Part shown: in pieces, positions 1-7,106 of the stretch
How positions within the stretch are numbered: position 1 is the first letter of the stretch
Layout: every line of letters begins with the position of its first letter
Source: Taishania sp.
GTDB taxonomy: Bacteria; Bacteroidota; Bacteroidia; Flavobacteriales_D; Crocinitomicaceae
Length of the DNA: 42,419 nt
Reading direction: 5' to 3'
Assembly (NCBI GenBank): GCA_030150045.1
Contig: JASLGM010000030.1
Location: 1-42,419 of the forward strand
Notes under the pieces: model-generated
The model's database searches: none
Told to the model about the DNA's origin: nothing
Seen by the model: only the letters and a program-made list of their open reading frames with translations
Program-made: the position numbers and the translations under genes

Positions 1-140
1 CGCTTTAGTCTCCTCCGCAAAAAGCGTTCACGTATTGCTTGCCCCGAGCTTCCGCTGGTCGCTGCGGCAAACAAACGTTCACCTTCCTTTTTTCGTTCGT
101 AGAGCTATTGCGCTCCTCCCGGGCTGAGGGTTTGTTTTCA
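1..140 (-). repeat. Dispersed element A, copy 1
   Basis: This is one of six related copies in the window (others at 8919, 24452, 24650, 39054 and 42160). Read on the minus strand it carries the core GCGACCAGCGGAAGC (complement of 48-62), the family signature, flanked by arms GTTTGCC and GGCAAGC that pair with one wobble. An outer A-run/T-run pair surrounds these. It is closest to the copy at 42160-42325, with roughly ten differences over about 130 nt by eye. The copy probably runs past the left window edge. The open frame across it is not conserved in other copies. Its function is unknown; a structured RNA or a MITE-like element are both possible. Confidence 0.75.
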
Positions 141-176
141 ATTTTCAAGGAAAACGTATGTCTGAAAACCAATTTC

Positions 177-265
177 CCGCTAAGGATATAAGCGGCATCC
201 TTTTGCGGAAGCAAAAGATATAGCGGATAGCCTGACCCCACCCAAGTATTTGGGTAGGGAAGCGG
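177..265 (+). repeat. Dispersed structured element B, copy 1
   Basis: This is one of four copies of a roughly 90-110 nt element (others at 9271, 27222 and 38867). Its closing stem is CCGCT (177-181) with AGCGG (261-265), where the other copies have GCGTT with AACGC at the same aligned positions, so paired bases changed together. Inside are a hairpin CTTTTGC-ggaa-GCAAAAG, the conserved strand AGCGGATAGCCTGACC, and a second hairpin ACCCAA-gtat-TTGGGT. With element A it fills the gene-free stretch 1-320; no gene is seen there. Confidence 0.75.
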
Positions 266-320
266 CCAAAGAAAGAATTTTATCGTTTTATTCTTGGGGT
301 GAGCGAATGCTTTTTTGGAC

Positions 321-1685
321 TTATTTGCCGATACAAAATTTGCTGAAGATGTTTGCGAGAAGGTCGTCTTCGGAAATTTGCCCTGTGATAGATCCTAACC
401 AAAACATGGCTTGGCGGATATCCATTGCGACAAAATCGCCAGTGATGTTGTTCTGTAAACCAAAACGTGCTTGTTCTAAGGCGTCTTGCGTTTTCACTAA
501 GGCGTCGCGGTGGCGTGCGTTGGTCACAATTATTTCGTTTTGGAAGTCAACGCCGTTTAAGATTTGGTCGACCATCCAAGATTTAAGTTGTTCGATGTTT
601 ACGTTGTCTTTGGCAGAGATACCGATTTCGTTTTCTTGCAGGGAATCGTAAGCCATGTCTATTTTGTTGAGGACTTTAACGATTTTCTTGCTTGGGAATT
701 CCTGTTGTAATTCATTAAACCAGGTACGTGCGGCTGCCATTTCATCTGGTTTTGTAGCGTCCATCATGCAAATGACCAATTGGGCTTCTTGAATCTTCTT
801 TAATGATTTTTGAATACCTATTGCCTCTATCTCTTCTTCTGTTTCTCGTATTCCGGCTGTGTCTATTAATCGGAAGACAATGCCTTCGATGTTCAATGTT
901 TCTTCAATAACATCTCTAGTTGTTCCGGCAATGTTGCTGACGATGGCACGATCATCTTCAAGTAATTGATTTAATAGTGTGCTTTTCCCGGTATTTGGTG
1001 CGCCGACTATGGCAACGGGCACTCCATTTTTAATGGCATTTCCGAGTTCAAATGATTGAATCATTTTTTTGACTACTGAGAGCACGTGTAAGATGAGGTT
1101 TAACAACTCAGTTCTGTCGGCAAATTCTACATCCTCTTCTGCAAAATCTAATTCTAGTTCGACTAATGATGCAAAGTGGATGAGGTCGTCACGAAGGGTT
1201 TTCAGTTCCGAAGATAGGCTTCCTTTTAATTGGTTCAAAGCTATTTCGTGCGCGCGTTTGGATTGAGATGCGATCAGATCGGCTACTGCTTCAGCTTGTG
1301 AAAGGTCTAGTTTTCCGTTAAAAAAAGCGCGCATGGTAAATTCTCCCGGATTGGCAATTCTAGCTCCTGTATTTACGAGCAATTCCATTACTTTCTGTAA
1401 AATATAGGGAGATCCGTGTGTGCTGATTTCAACAGATTCTTCGCCTGTAAAGCTTTTACCTCTGTGAAAAATGGAAACTAACACTTCGTCAATGATAGAT
1501 TTATCGGTGTCTAAAAAGTTTCCAAAATGCAGCGTGTGTGTATCTTTTTTCGTTAAATCTTTATTGAAATTTGCGGAAAGTAGTGCGATTGAACCTTCTC
1601 CTGATACACGTATAATTCCTATTGCTCCTACACCATTTGGAGTTGCTAAAGCACAGATGATATCTTTTTGATTGCTGTAGTTCAT
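321..1685 (-). CDS. mnmE: tRNA uridine-5-carboxymethylaminomethyl modification GTPase MnmE
   Basis: MnmE (TrmE) works with MnmG to install the (carboxymethyl)aminomethyl group at C5 of wobble U34 in tRNAs, using a K+-stimulated GTPase cycle in the cytoplasm. The 454-residue protein is full length. An N-terminal tetrahydrofolate-binding domain covers about 1-118, a helical domain follows, and the G domain is inserted with G1 GAPNTGKS (228-235), GTTRD (254-258), DTAG (275-278) and NKID further on. The C-terminus is the family's CIGK, whose cysteine is the conserved one. The gene lies 20 nt downstream of tadA on the same strand, giving a two-gene tRNA-modification operon. Identification is secure. 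Confidence 0.97.
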   Translation of the reverse strand: MNYSNQKDIICALATPNGVGAIGIIRVSGEGSIALLSANFNKDLTKKDTHTLHFGNFLDTDKSIIDEVLVSIFHRGKSFTGEESVEISTHGSPYILQKVMELLVNTGARIANPGEFTMRAFFNGKLDLSQAEAVADLIASQSKRAHEIALNQLKGSLSSELKTLRDDLIHFASLVELELDFAEEDVEFADRTELLNLILHVLSVVKKMIQSFELGNAIKNGVPVAIVGAPNTGKSTLLNQLLEDDRAIVSNIAGTTRDVIEETLNIEGIVFRLIDTAGIRETEEEIEAIGIQKSLKKIQEAQLVICMMDATKPDEMAAARTWFNELQQEFPSKKIVKVLNKIDMAYDSLQENEIGISAKDNVNIEQLKSWMVDQILNGVDFQNEIIVTNARHRDALVKTQDALEQARFGLQNNITGDFVAMDIRQAMFWLGSITGQISEDDLLANIFSKFCIGK

Positions 1686-1705
1686 GTCTTTTTAATGAAA
1701 GTCGT

Positions 1706-2158
1706 TTAGCGTTTACTTTTGAAAAAATTTTGCATCAATGCTTTGCAATCTTCTTCTAATAAACCAATATGTACATTTGTTTTTGGATGGAAAAGTCCTT
1801 CAAATCGGAGAGAACCTCTTTTTTCGTCTCTCGTTCCAATAAAGATGTTAGAAATCTGAGACCAATATAGGGCTCCCGCGCACATAACGCAGGGTTCCAC
1901 CGTTACATAAATGGAACAGTCTACAAGATATTTTCCGCCCAGTGTTCCTGCCGCTGATGTAATCGCTTGCATTTCAGCATGAGCGGTCACGTCATTTAAA
2001 CATTCTGTTAAATTGTGAGAACGCGCAATGATTTGGTTGTTCGCTACTATCACTGCGCCAATTGGCACTTCATCGCGTTCAAAAGCTTTTTGGGCCTCAA
2101 TCAGTGCTTGTTTCATAAAATAAGCATCGTTGAAAGGAGAAAGTTGTGCATTGTTCAT
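1706..2158 (-). CDS. tadA: tRNA-specific adenosine deaminase (TadA family)
   Basis: This is a zinc-dependent deaminase of the cytidine/deoxycytidylate deaminase fold, 150 residues. It shows the metal and catalytic motifs HAE (60-62) and PCVMC (89-93). By family it converts A34 to inosine in tRNA-Arg(ACG) so that one tRNA can read CGU/CGC/CGA codons. Some Bacteroidota paralogues act on nucleobases such as guanine, so the exact substrate is inferred. The N-terminus up to VPIGAVIV aligns with E. coli TadA, which supports this start. The gene leads the tadA-mnmE operon. A TAnnTTTG element lies almost directly against the start codon, suggesting a very short or absent leader. Confidence 0.88.
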   Translation of the reverse strand: MNNAQLSPFNDAYFMKQALIEAQKAFERDEVPIGAVIVANNQIIARSHNLTECLNDVTAHAEMQAITSAAGTLGGKYLVDCSIYVTVEPCVMCAGALYWSQISNIFIGTRDEKRGSLRFEGLFHPKTNVHIGLLEEDCKALMQNFFKSKR

Positions 2159-2162
2159 GTTA

Positions 2163-2170
2163 CAAAACTA
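2163..2170 (-). promoter_or_regulatory. Candidate -7 element for tadA-mnmE
   Basis: The minus-strand sequence TAGTTTTG fits the Bacteroidota -7 consensus TAnnTTTG. It ends only 5 nt before the tadA ATG, so transcription would start at or next to the start codon. No matching TTG at -33 was found, so confidence is moderate. Confidence 0.4.
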
Positions 2171-2195
2171 ATGAAAACGTTTGGGGCTTTCTTGC

Positions 2196-2203
2196 TATTT
2201 TTG
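2196..2203 (+). promoter_or_regulatory. Candidate -7 element for the LD-carboxypeptidase gene
   Basis: TATTTTTG fits TAnnTTTG and lies 16 nt before the ATG at 2220. It falls after the alternative upstream start at 2181, which argues against that start. It diverges from the tadA element 25 nt away. Confidence 0.45.
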
Positions 2204-2219
2204 TTCTAAATTAGAATTG

Positions 2220-3116
2220 ATGGAAAATAGACCCCTATCCTTAAAGAAAGGAGATTTGATTTATATCTGTGCTCCTGCTAAAGCTGTTGATGTTAAATCC
2301 GTGGAATTTGCAAAAGATTTTTTTGAAAGGAATGGTTTTCGTGTGGAAGTGAGTCCAAATTGCTTAGGAGAGCACGGTTATTTCTCGGGTACCCTTTATG
2401 AACGTCTTTCTGATCTACAAGCCGGACTTGACCGTGCGGATGTGAAAGCAATTGTTTCTGCTCGTGGAGGATATGGATGTGTACAATTGATGGATCATTT
2501 GCGTTGGGCTGCTTTTTTACGTGATCCAAAGTGGATGGTAGGTTTCAGTGATGTTACTGTTTTTCATCAGTTTTTAGATTTTTCTGCTATTCCTTCTTTG
2601 CACGCAACTATGCCTTTGAACTTTGAGGAGAATAGTCCTGAAAGTTTAGCTACCTTAATGAACGCTTTAACAGGTCGTTCTTATTCCATTGAAGTTCAAA
2701 GCTATTCTTTTAATAAAAAAGGAGAGGTGCATGCTGAAATTATTGGAGGGAATTTAAGTATTCTGTATTCCCAACTTGGGAACAAACAAAGGCCATCTTA
2801 CAAAGGGAAGATTCTTTTTATTGAAGATGTAGGGGAGCAGGCTTACGCTATTGATCGTATGTTGCATGCTTTTAAAGATGCAGGTGTTTGGGATGAGATT
2901 GTGGGTCTAATTGTGGGATCTTTTACCTCAATTGGGGAAACTGCAAACCCAACTGGCTTGATTTATCGCGATACCCTTTTGGAGCATTTTCAATTTCGAA
3001 AAATTCCAATTGTTTTTGATTTTCCAGCAGGTCATCAAGCGGATAATCGTTGCCTTGTTTTAGGACAAAAGTGTCATTTAAAGGTGGTTGAAAATCAGGT
3101 TGTACTTTCGTTTTAG
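2220..3116 (+). CDS. ldcA: LD-carboxypeptidase, peptidase family S66
   Basis: By family this serine peptidase removes the terminal D-alanine from murein tetrapeptides (L,D-carboxypeptidase) during peptidoglycan recycling, or acts on related substrates. The 298-residue product has the S66 landmarks: ARGGYG (81-86), nucleophile Ser110 in GFSDVT, catalytic Glu202 in IED, and His272 in PAGH. The start at 2220 is chosen because the product then begins directly with the conserved N-terminal strand and because a candidate promoter lies between 2181 and 2220. No signal peptide is visible, consistent with a cytoplasmic recycling role. The gene is divergent from tadA. Confidence 0.85.
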   Translation: MENRPLSLKKGDLIYICAPAKAVDVKSVEFAKDFFERNGFRVEVSPNCLGEHGYFSGTLYERLSDLQAGLDRADVKAIVSARGGYGCVQLMDHLRWAAFLRDPKWMVGFSDVTVFHQFLDFSAIPSLHATMPLNFEENSPESLATLMNALTGRSYSIEVQSYSFNKKGEVHAEIIGGNLSILYSQLGNKQRPSYKGKILFIEDVGEQAYAIDRMLHAFKDAGVWDEIVGLIVGSFTSIGETANPTGLIYRDTLLEHFQFRKIPIVFDFPAGHQADNRCLVLGQKCHLKVVENQVVLSF

Positions 3117-3224
3117 CTTAGAGAATAGCATTAAACAGTGTGTGATTTATGGAGAAAAGAAAAGGGGTTTAATTTATACTCGGTCTAAATTAGGAAAATC
3201 TTTCATTTTCAATTTTCATAATGC

Positions 3225-3232
3225 TAAATTTG
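3225..3232 (+). promoter_or_regulatory. Candidate -7 element for sdhCAB
   Basis: TAAATTTG matches TAnnTTTG and lies 35 nt before the chosen sdhC ATG. It lies inside a longer open frame starting at 3088 and so supports the later start. A -33 TTG is not evident. Confidence 0.45.
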
Positions 3233-3267
3233 CATGTTTAGTTAAATACAATCCAATTTTAATATTT

Positions 3268-4203
3268 ATGAGCAAATCTGCAATTTTAAGTTCATCAATT
3301 GCCAAAAAATGGTGGATGGCATTGACGGGACTTTTCCTGTGCCTCTTCTTAATCGGGCATTTAGCTGGAAACCTTCAGTTATTGATTCCAGGCGTTGAAG
3401 GTAAACGTGCGTTCAATGAGTATGCGTACTTCATGACGACAAATCCAGCAGTTAAATTACTATCTTATTTAACGTACTTGTCTATTTTGTTCCACGCGAT
3501 TGATGGAATTATGTTGACGATGCAAAACAAGAAAGCACGTCCAGTTAAGTATGCATACGAAAAGCCGAATGCAAATAGCAAATGGTATTCTCGCAGTATG
3601 GCTGTATTGGGTACTTTAGTTTTGGTTTTCATTATTACACACATGCAGAATTTCTGGTGGCAAATGAAGTATTCAAGTAAGGCAATGCCTTTGCATACGG
3701 AAACGTTGTACAATCCAACAATGGCTGGTGAGAACAAAGTAGTAGACGAAGAGGTAAAAGCATACTATACTACCCAAGGATCTTATGTTCCAGTTGAACA
3801 GGTAGAGGTAAAGAATAAAGTAGAGTTGTATCAAAGTATGGAGTCAGTTCGTGAACAAATCGCGGGTATCGATCCATCCTACAAATCAACAGGTGACAAT
3901 CCAAAAATTGGTACAGGTTATAAGGATTTACATTCTTTAGTTTATGCTTTCTTTGGGCAAGATAAAACAAAAGAGGCAGGAATTCCAGCAAACACAATGG
4001 CGTTGCCAATGGTTATTTTCTACGTTGTTGCAATGCTTGTTCTAGCATACCACTTGATGCACGGATTTGCTTCTGCTTTCCAATCATTAGGATTAAATGG
4101 TAAGAAATTCACACCAGCAGTTAAATTAATCGGTAATATTTTTGCTATCGTTGTTCCAGCGTTGTTTGCATTGATTCCGGTATACATTTATTTGACCAAA
4201 TAA
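3268..4203 (+). CDS. sdhC: Succinate dehydrogenase/fumarate reductase cytochrome b558 subunit (SdhC)
   Basis: This is the membrane anchor of complex II, passing electrons between the SdhA/B catalytic part and the menaquinone pool through heme b. The 311-residue protein has five hydrophobic segments with histidines placed as in diheme b558 anchors: His31 (LIGHLAGN), His76 (LFHAIDG), His125 (ITHMQ), His262 and His265 (AYHLMHG). Family members in Bacteroidota are usually nearer 220-230 residues; the surplus is a hydrophilic stretch at about 136-218 between the third and fourth membrane segments. Start 3268 is chosen because the N-terminus MSKSAILSSSIAKKW matches the family and a promoter element lies just upstream. 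The sdhA gene follows after 8 nt. Confidence 0.9.
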   Translation: MSKSAILSSSIAKKWWMALTGLFLCLFLIGHLAGNLQLLIPGVEGKRAFNEYAYFMTTNPAVKLLSYLTYLSILFHAIDGIMLTMQNKKARPVKYAYEKPNANSKWYSRSMAVLGTLVLVFIITHMQNFWWQMKYSSKAMPLHTETLYNPTMAGENKVVDEEVKAYYTTQGSYVPVEQVEVKNKVELYQSMESVREQIAGIDPSYKSTGDNPKIGTGYKDLHSLVYAFFGQDKTKEAGIPANTMALPMVIFYVVAMLVLAYHLMHGFASAFQSLGLNGKKFTPAVKLIGNIFAIVVPALFALIPVYIYLTK

Positions 4204-4211
4204 CATTCGCT

Positions 4212-6215
4212 ATGTCAACAGTAGATTCAAAAATACCAGCAGGTCCATTAGCTGATAAATGGACAAACTATAAAAATCACATCAACTTGGTTAACCCAGC
4301 AAACAAGCGTTCTATTGACGTAATTGTTGTTGGTACAGGTTTGGCAGGTGGTTCTGCAGCAGCTTCATTGGCTGAGATGGGATACAGTGTGAAAGCATTT
4401 TGTTACCAAGATTCTCCACGTCGTGCGCACTCGATTGCAGCACAAGGTGGGGTGAACGCAGCTAAAAATTACCAAAATGACGGAGATTCTGTTTTCCGTT
4501 TGTTTTATGATACAATCAAGGGTGGTGACTACCGTGCGCGTGAAGCAAACGTTCACCGTTTAGCAGAAGTTTCTGCAAATATTATTGACCAATGTGTGGC
4601 GCAAGGAGTTCCTTTCGCACGTGAATACGGAGGTTTATTAGATAACCGTTCTTTTGGTGGTACACAAGTACAACGTACTTTTTATGCTAAAGGACAAACA
4701 GGACAGCAATTATTATTAGGTGCTTATTCCGCAATGAACCGTCAAATCGGTAAAGGGAAAATCAAAATGTACAACCGACATGAAATGTTGGAATTGGTAC
4801 TTGTTGATGGAAAAGCACGTGGTATTATTGCTCGTAACATGATTACAGGAGAAATTGAGCGTCATTCAGCTCACGCTGTAATTATTGCTTCTGGTGGTTA
4901 CGGAAACGTTTATTTCTTATCTACGAACGCGATGGGATCTAACGTTACTGCAGCTTGGAGGGCACACAAAAAAGGAGCACATTTCGCAAACCCTTGTTAT
5001 ACACAAATTCACCCAACTTGTATTCCTCGTTCAGGTGATTATCAATCTAAGTTGACGCTAATGTCTGAATCTTTACGTAATGACGGAAGAATTTGGGTGC
5101 CAGCAAAAATGGAAGATGCTGTTGCATTGCGTGAAGGACGTTTGAAACCTACACAGATTGCAGAAGGAGATCGTGATTATTACTTAGAGCGTCGTTACCC
5201 TGCATTTGGTAACTTGGTTCCTCGTGACGTTGCTTCTCGTGCAGCTAAAGAAAGATGTGATGCTGGTTTTGGTGTAAATAAAACAGGGGAGGCGGTTTAT
5301 CTTGATTTTGATGCAGCAATCATGCGTTACGGACAAGAAAAAGCATTATTGAACCACGAAGCGAATGCTTCCGATGCACGTGTTCGTGAATTAGGAGAAG
5401 CTATCGTAGAGGCTAAATATGGTAACTTATTCCAAATGTATGAGAAAATCGTTGATGATAATCCATACAAAACACCAATGATGATCTATCCTGCTGTTCA
5501 CTATACAATGGGAGGGCTTTGGGTTGATTATAACTTAATGACAACCATTCCTGGATGTTATTGTGCTGGAGAAGCAAACTTCTCTGATCACGGGGCAAAC
5601 CGTTTAGGAGCATCTGCTTTGATGCAAGGATTGGCTGATGGTTACTTCGTTTTACCTTATACGATTGGTGATTATTTAGCTGCAGATATTCGTACAGGAC
5701 ATATCTCAACTGAATTAGCTGAATTTGTTGAAGCAGAACAGGCAGTGCGTACGCGTTTAGAGCAATTCATCAACAATAAAGGAACTAAATCAGTGGATCA
5801 CTTCCACAAAGCTTTAGGGAAAATTATGTGGGATAACGTGGGAATGGCACGTAACGAAGCAGGATTAAATGAAGCAATCGAAGTCATTCGCAAAATACGT
5901 GAAGATTTCCATAAAGATGTTTTTGTTCCTGGTGATGCGTATGAGTTCAATCCAGAGTTAGAAAAAGCAACACGTGTTGAAGACTTTATCGAATTGGCTG
6001 AATTGTTTGCAATGGATGCTTTACACCGTGCTGAGTCTTGTGGGGGACACTTCCGTGAGGAGTCTCAAACACCAGACGGAGAGGCATTGCGTGACGATGT
6101 TAATTTTGCCTACGTAGCAGCATGGGAATGGACTGGAAACCCAAGTACACCCGTTTTACATAAAGAAGATTTAAAATTTGAAGCAGTTGAGTTAAAACAA
6201 CGTTCATACAAATAA
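4212..6215 (+). CDS. sdhA: Succinate dehydrogenase/fumarate reductase flavoprotein subunit (SdhA)
   Basis: This is the catalytic subunit of complex II, oxidising succinate to fumarate with FAD on the cytoplasmic face of the membrane. The 667-residue protein has the dinucleotide-binding GTGLAGG (41-47), the motif RAHSIAAQGG with His73 as the expected covalent FAD attachment site, and HPTCIP in the capping/active-site region. It sits between sdhC and sdhB with 8-9 nt gaps, so the three form one operon. The length and motifs match the Bacteroidota/epsilonproteobacterial-type flavoprotein. Whether the complex runs forward or as fumarate reductase cannot be told from sequence alone. Confidence 0.96.
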   Translation: MSTVDSKIPAGPLADKWTNYKNHINLVNPANKRSIDVIVVGTGLAGGSAAASLAEMGYSVKAFCYQDSPRRAHSIAAQGGVNAAKNYQNDGDSVFRLFYDTIKGGDYRAREANVHRLAEVSANIIDQCVAQGVPFAREYGGLLDNRSFGGTQVQRTFYAKGQTGQQLLLGAYSAMNRQIGKGKIKMYNRHEMLELVLVDGKARGIIARNMITGEIERHSAHAVIIASGGYGNVYFLSTNAMGSNVTAAWRAHKKGAHFANPCYTQIHPTCIPRSGDYQSKLTLMSESLRNDGRIWVPAKMEDAVALREGRLKPTQIAEGDRDYYLERRYPAFGNLVPRDVASRAAKERCDAGFGVNKTGEAVYLDFDAAIMRYGQEKALLNHEANASDARVRELGEAIVEAKYGNLFQMYEKIVDDNPYKTPMMIYPAVHYTMGGLWVDYNLMTTIPGCYCAGEANFSDHGANRLGASALMQGLADGYFVLPYTIGDYLAADIRTGHISTELAEFVEAEQAVRTRLEQFINNKGTKSVDHFHKALGKIMWDNVGMARNEAGLNEAIEVIRKIREDFHKDVFVPGDAYEFNPELEKATRVEDFIELAELFAMDALHRAESCGGHFREESQTPDGEALRDDVNFAYVAAWEWTGNPSTPVLHKEDLKFEAVELKQRSYK

Positions 6216-6224
6216 TAGGTAGAT

Positions 6225-6968
6225 ATGAAATTGACGTTAAAAATTTGGAGACAAAAGGATAAAAACGATAAAGGAAGAATCGAAACATATCCTATCGATA
6301 ATGTTAGTGAACACATGTCTTTCCTTGAAATGATGGACGTGTTAAACGAGCAATTGATCACAGAAGGAAAAGAACCTGTTGCATTTGATCACGATTGTCG
6401 TGAAGGAATTTGCGGTATGTGTTCTATGTTCATTAATGGTGAAGCGCACGGACCAGACAGAGGTGTTACTACTTGTCAGTTACACATGCGTAAATTCAAC
6501 GATGGAGACACAATCTACATTGAACCATTTAGAGCAAAAGGATTCCCTGTTATCAAAGATTTAGTAGTTGACCGTACGGCATTTGACCGTATTCAACAAG
6601 CAGGAGGATTTATCTCGGTTAACACTTCAGGGAAAACACAGGATGCAAATGCTATCCCAGTTCCTAAAGATGACGCAGATAAAGCATTTGATGCAGCAAC
6701 ATGTATTGGATGTGGAGCATGTGTTGCAACATGTAAAAACTCTTCTGCTATGTTGTTTGTTTCTGCTAAAGTTTCTCAATTTGCATTGTTACCGCAAGGA
6801 CGCGTTGAAGCAAAAGATCGTGTGTTAAACATGGTTCAACAAATGGACTTAGAAGGATTCGGTAACTGTACCAATACAGGCGCATGTGAAGTAGAATGCC
6901 CTAAAGGTATTTCTTTAGAAAACATCGCACGTATGAACCGTGAATTCTTAAAAGCTACAGTAGGATAA
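6225..6968 (+). CDS. sdhB: Succinate dehydrogenase/fumarate reductase iron-sulfur subunit (SdhB)
   Basis: The 247-residue subunit relays electrons from SdhA to the membrane anchor. An N-terminal plant-type ferredoxin domain holds the [2Fe-2S] cysteines C58, C63, C66 and C84. The C-terminal bacterial ferredoxin domain has CIGCGAC-VATC (C160, C163, C166, C170) and C215, C221, C225 in CTNTGACEVECPKG for the [4Fe-4S] and [3Fe-4S] centres. All expected ligands are present. It is the last gene of sdhCAB; a strong hairpin terminator follows after 30 nt. Confidence 0.97.
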   Translation: MKLTLKIWRQKDKNDKGRIETYPIDNVSEHMSFLEMMDVLNEQLITEGKEPVAFDHDCREGICGMCSMFINGEAHGPDRGVTTCQLHMRKFNDGDTIYIEPFRAKGFPVIKDLVVDRTAFDRIQQAGGFISVNTSGKTQDANAIPVPKDDADKAFDAATCIGCGACVATCKNSSAMLFVSAKVSQFALLPQGRVEAKDRVLNMVQQMDLEGFGNCTNTGACEVECPKGISLENIARMNREFLKATVG

Positions 6969-6998
6969 GTAAAATTATTATCTGAATAAATAATGTTA

Positions 6999-7027
6999 AA
7001 TCCGAGGGAATGATTCCTCGGATTTTT
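6999..7027 (+). terminator. Rho-independent terminator of sdhCAB
   Basis: A perfect 9-bp stem AATCCGAGG / CCTCGGATT with a 7-nt loop is followed directly by a run of T. It closes the sdhCAB operon. Confidence 0.88.
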
Positions 7028-7106
7028 TATTTGTTAATAAATTGTTTATATTTAAGTGTTAAATTGAAGGAAATTATTTTTCTTTACACTTAAAATATAA
7101 TCGTTT

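Noticed and set aside
5..241. Minus-strand open frame with peptide containing NVCLPQRPAEARGK, similar to frames at 24408-24722
   Set aside because: The similarity comes from the shared element A DNA. Copies 2 and 3 have stops in this frame while base pairing is kept, so RNA/DNA structure explains it better than a protein.
250..651. 133-residue plus-strand open frame
   Set aside because: Mostly antisense to the 3' end of mnmE and without recognisable features.
2181..2219. Earlier start of the LD-carboxypeptidase
   Set aside because: The candidate promoter lies downstream of it and the extra residues are not conserved in the family.
3088..3267. N-terminal extension of SdhC
   Set aside because: It overlaps the end of the LD-carboxypeptidase gene, contains the likely promoter, and has no family counterpart.
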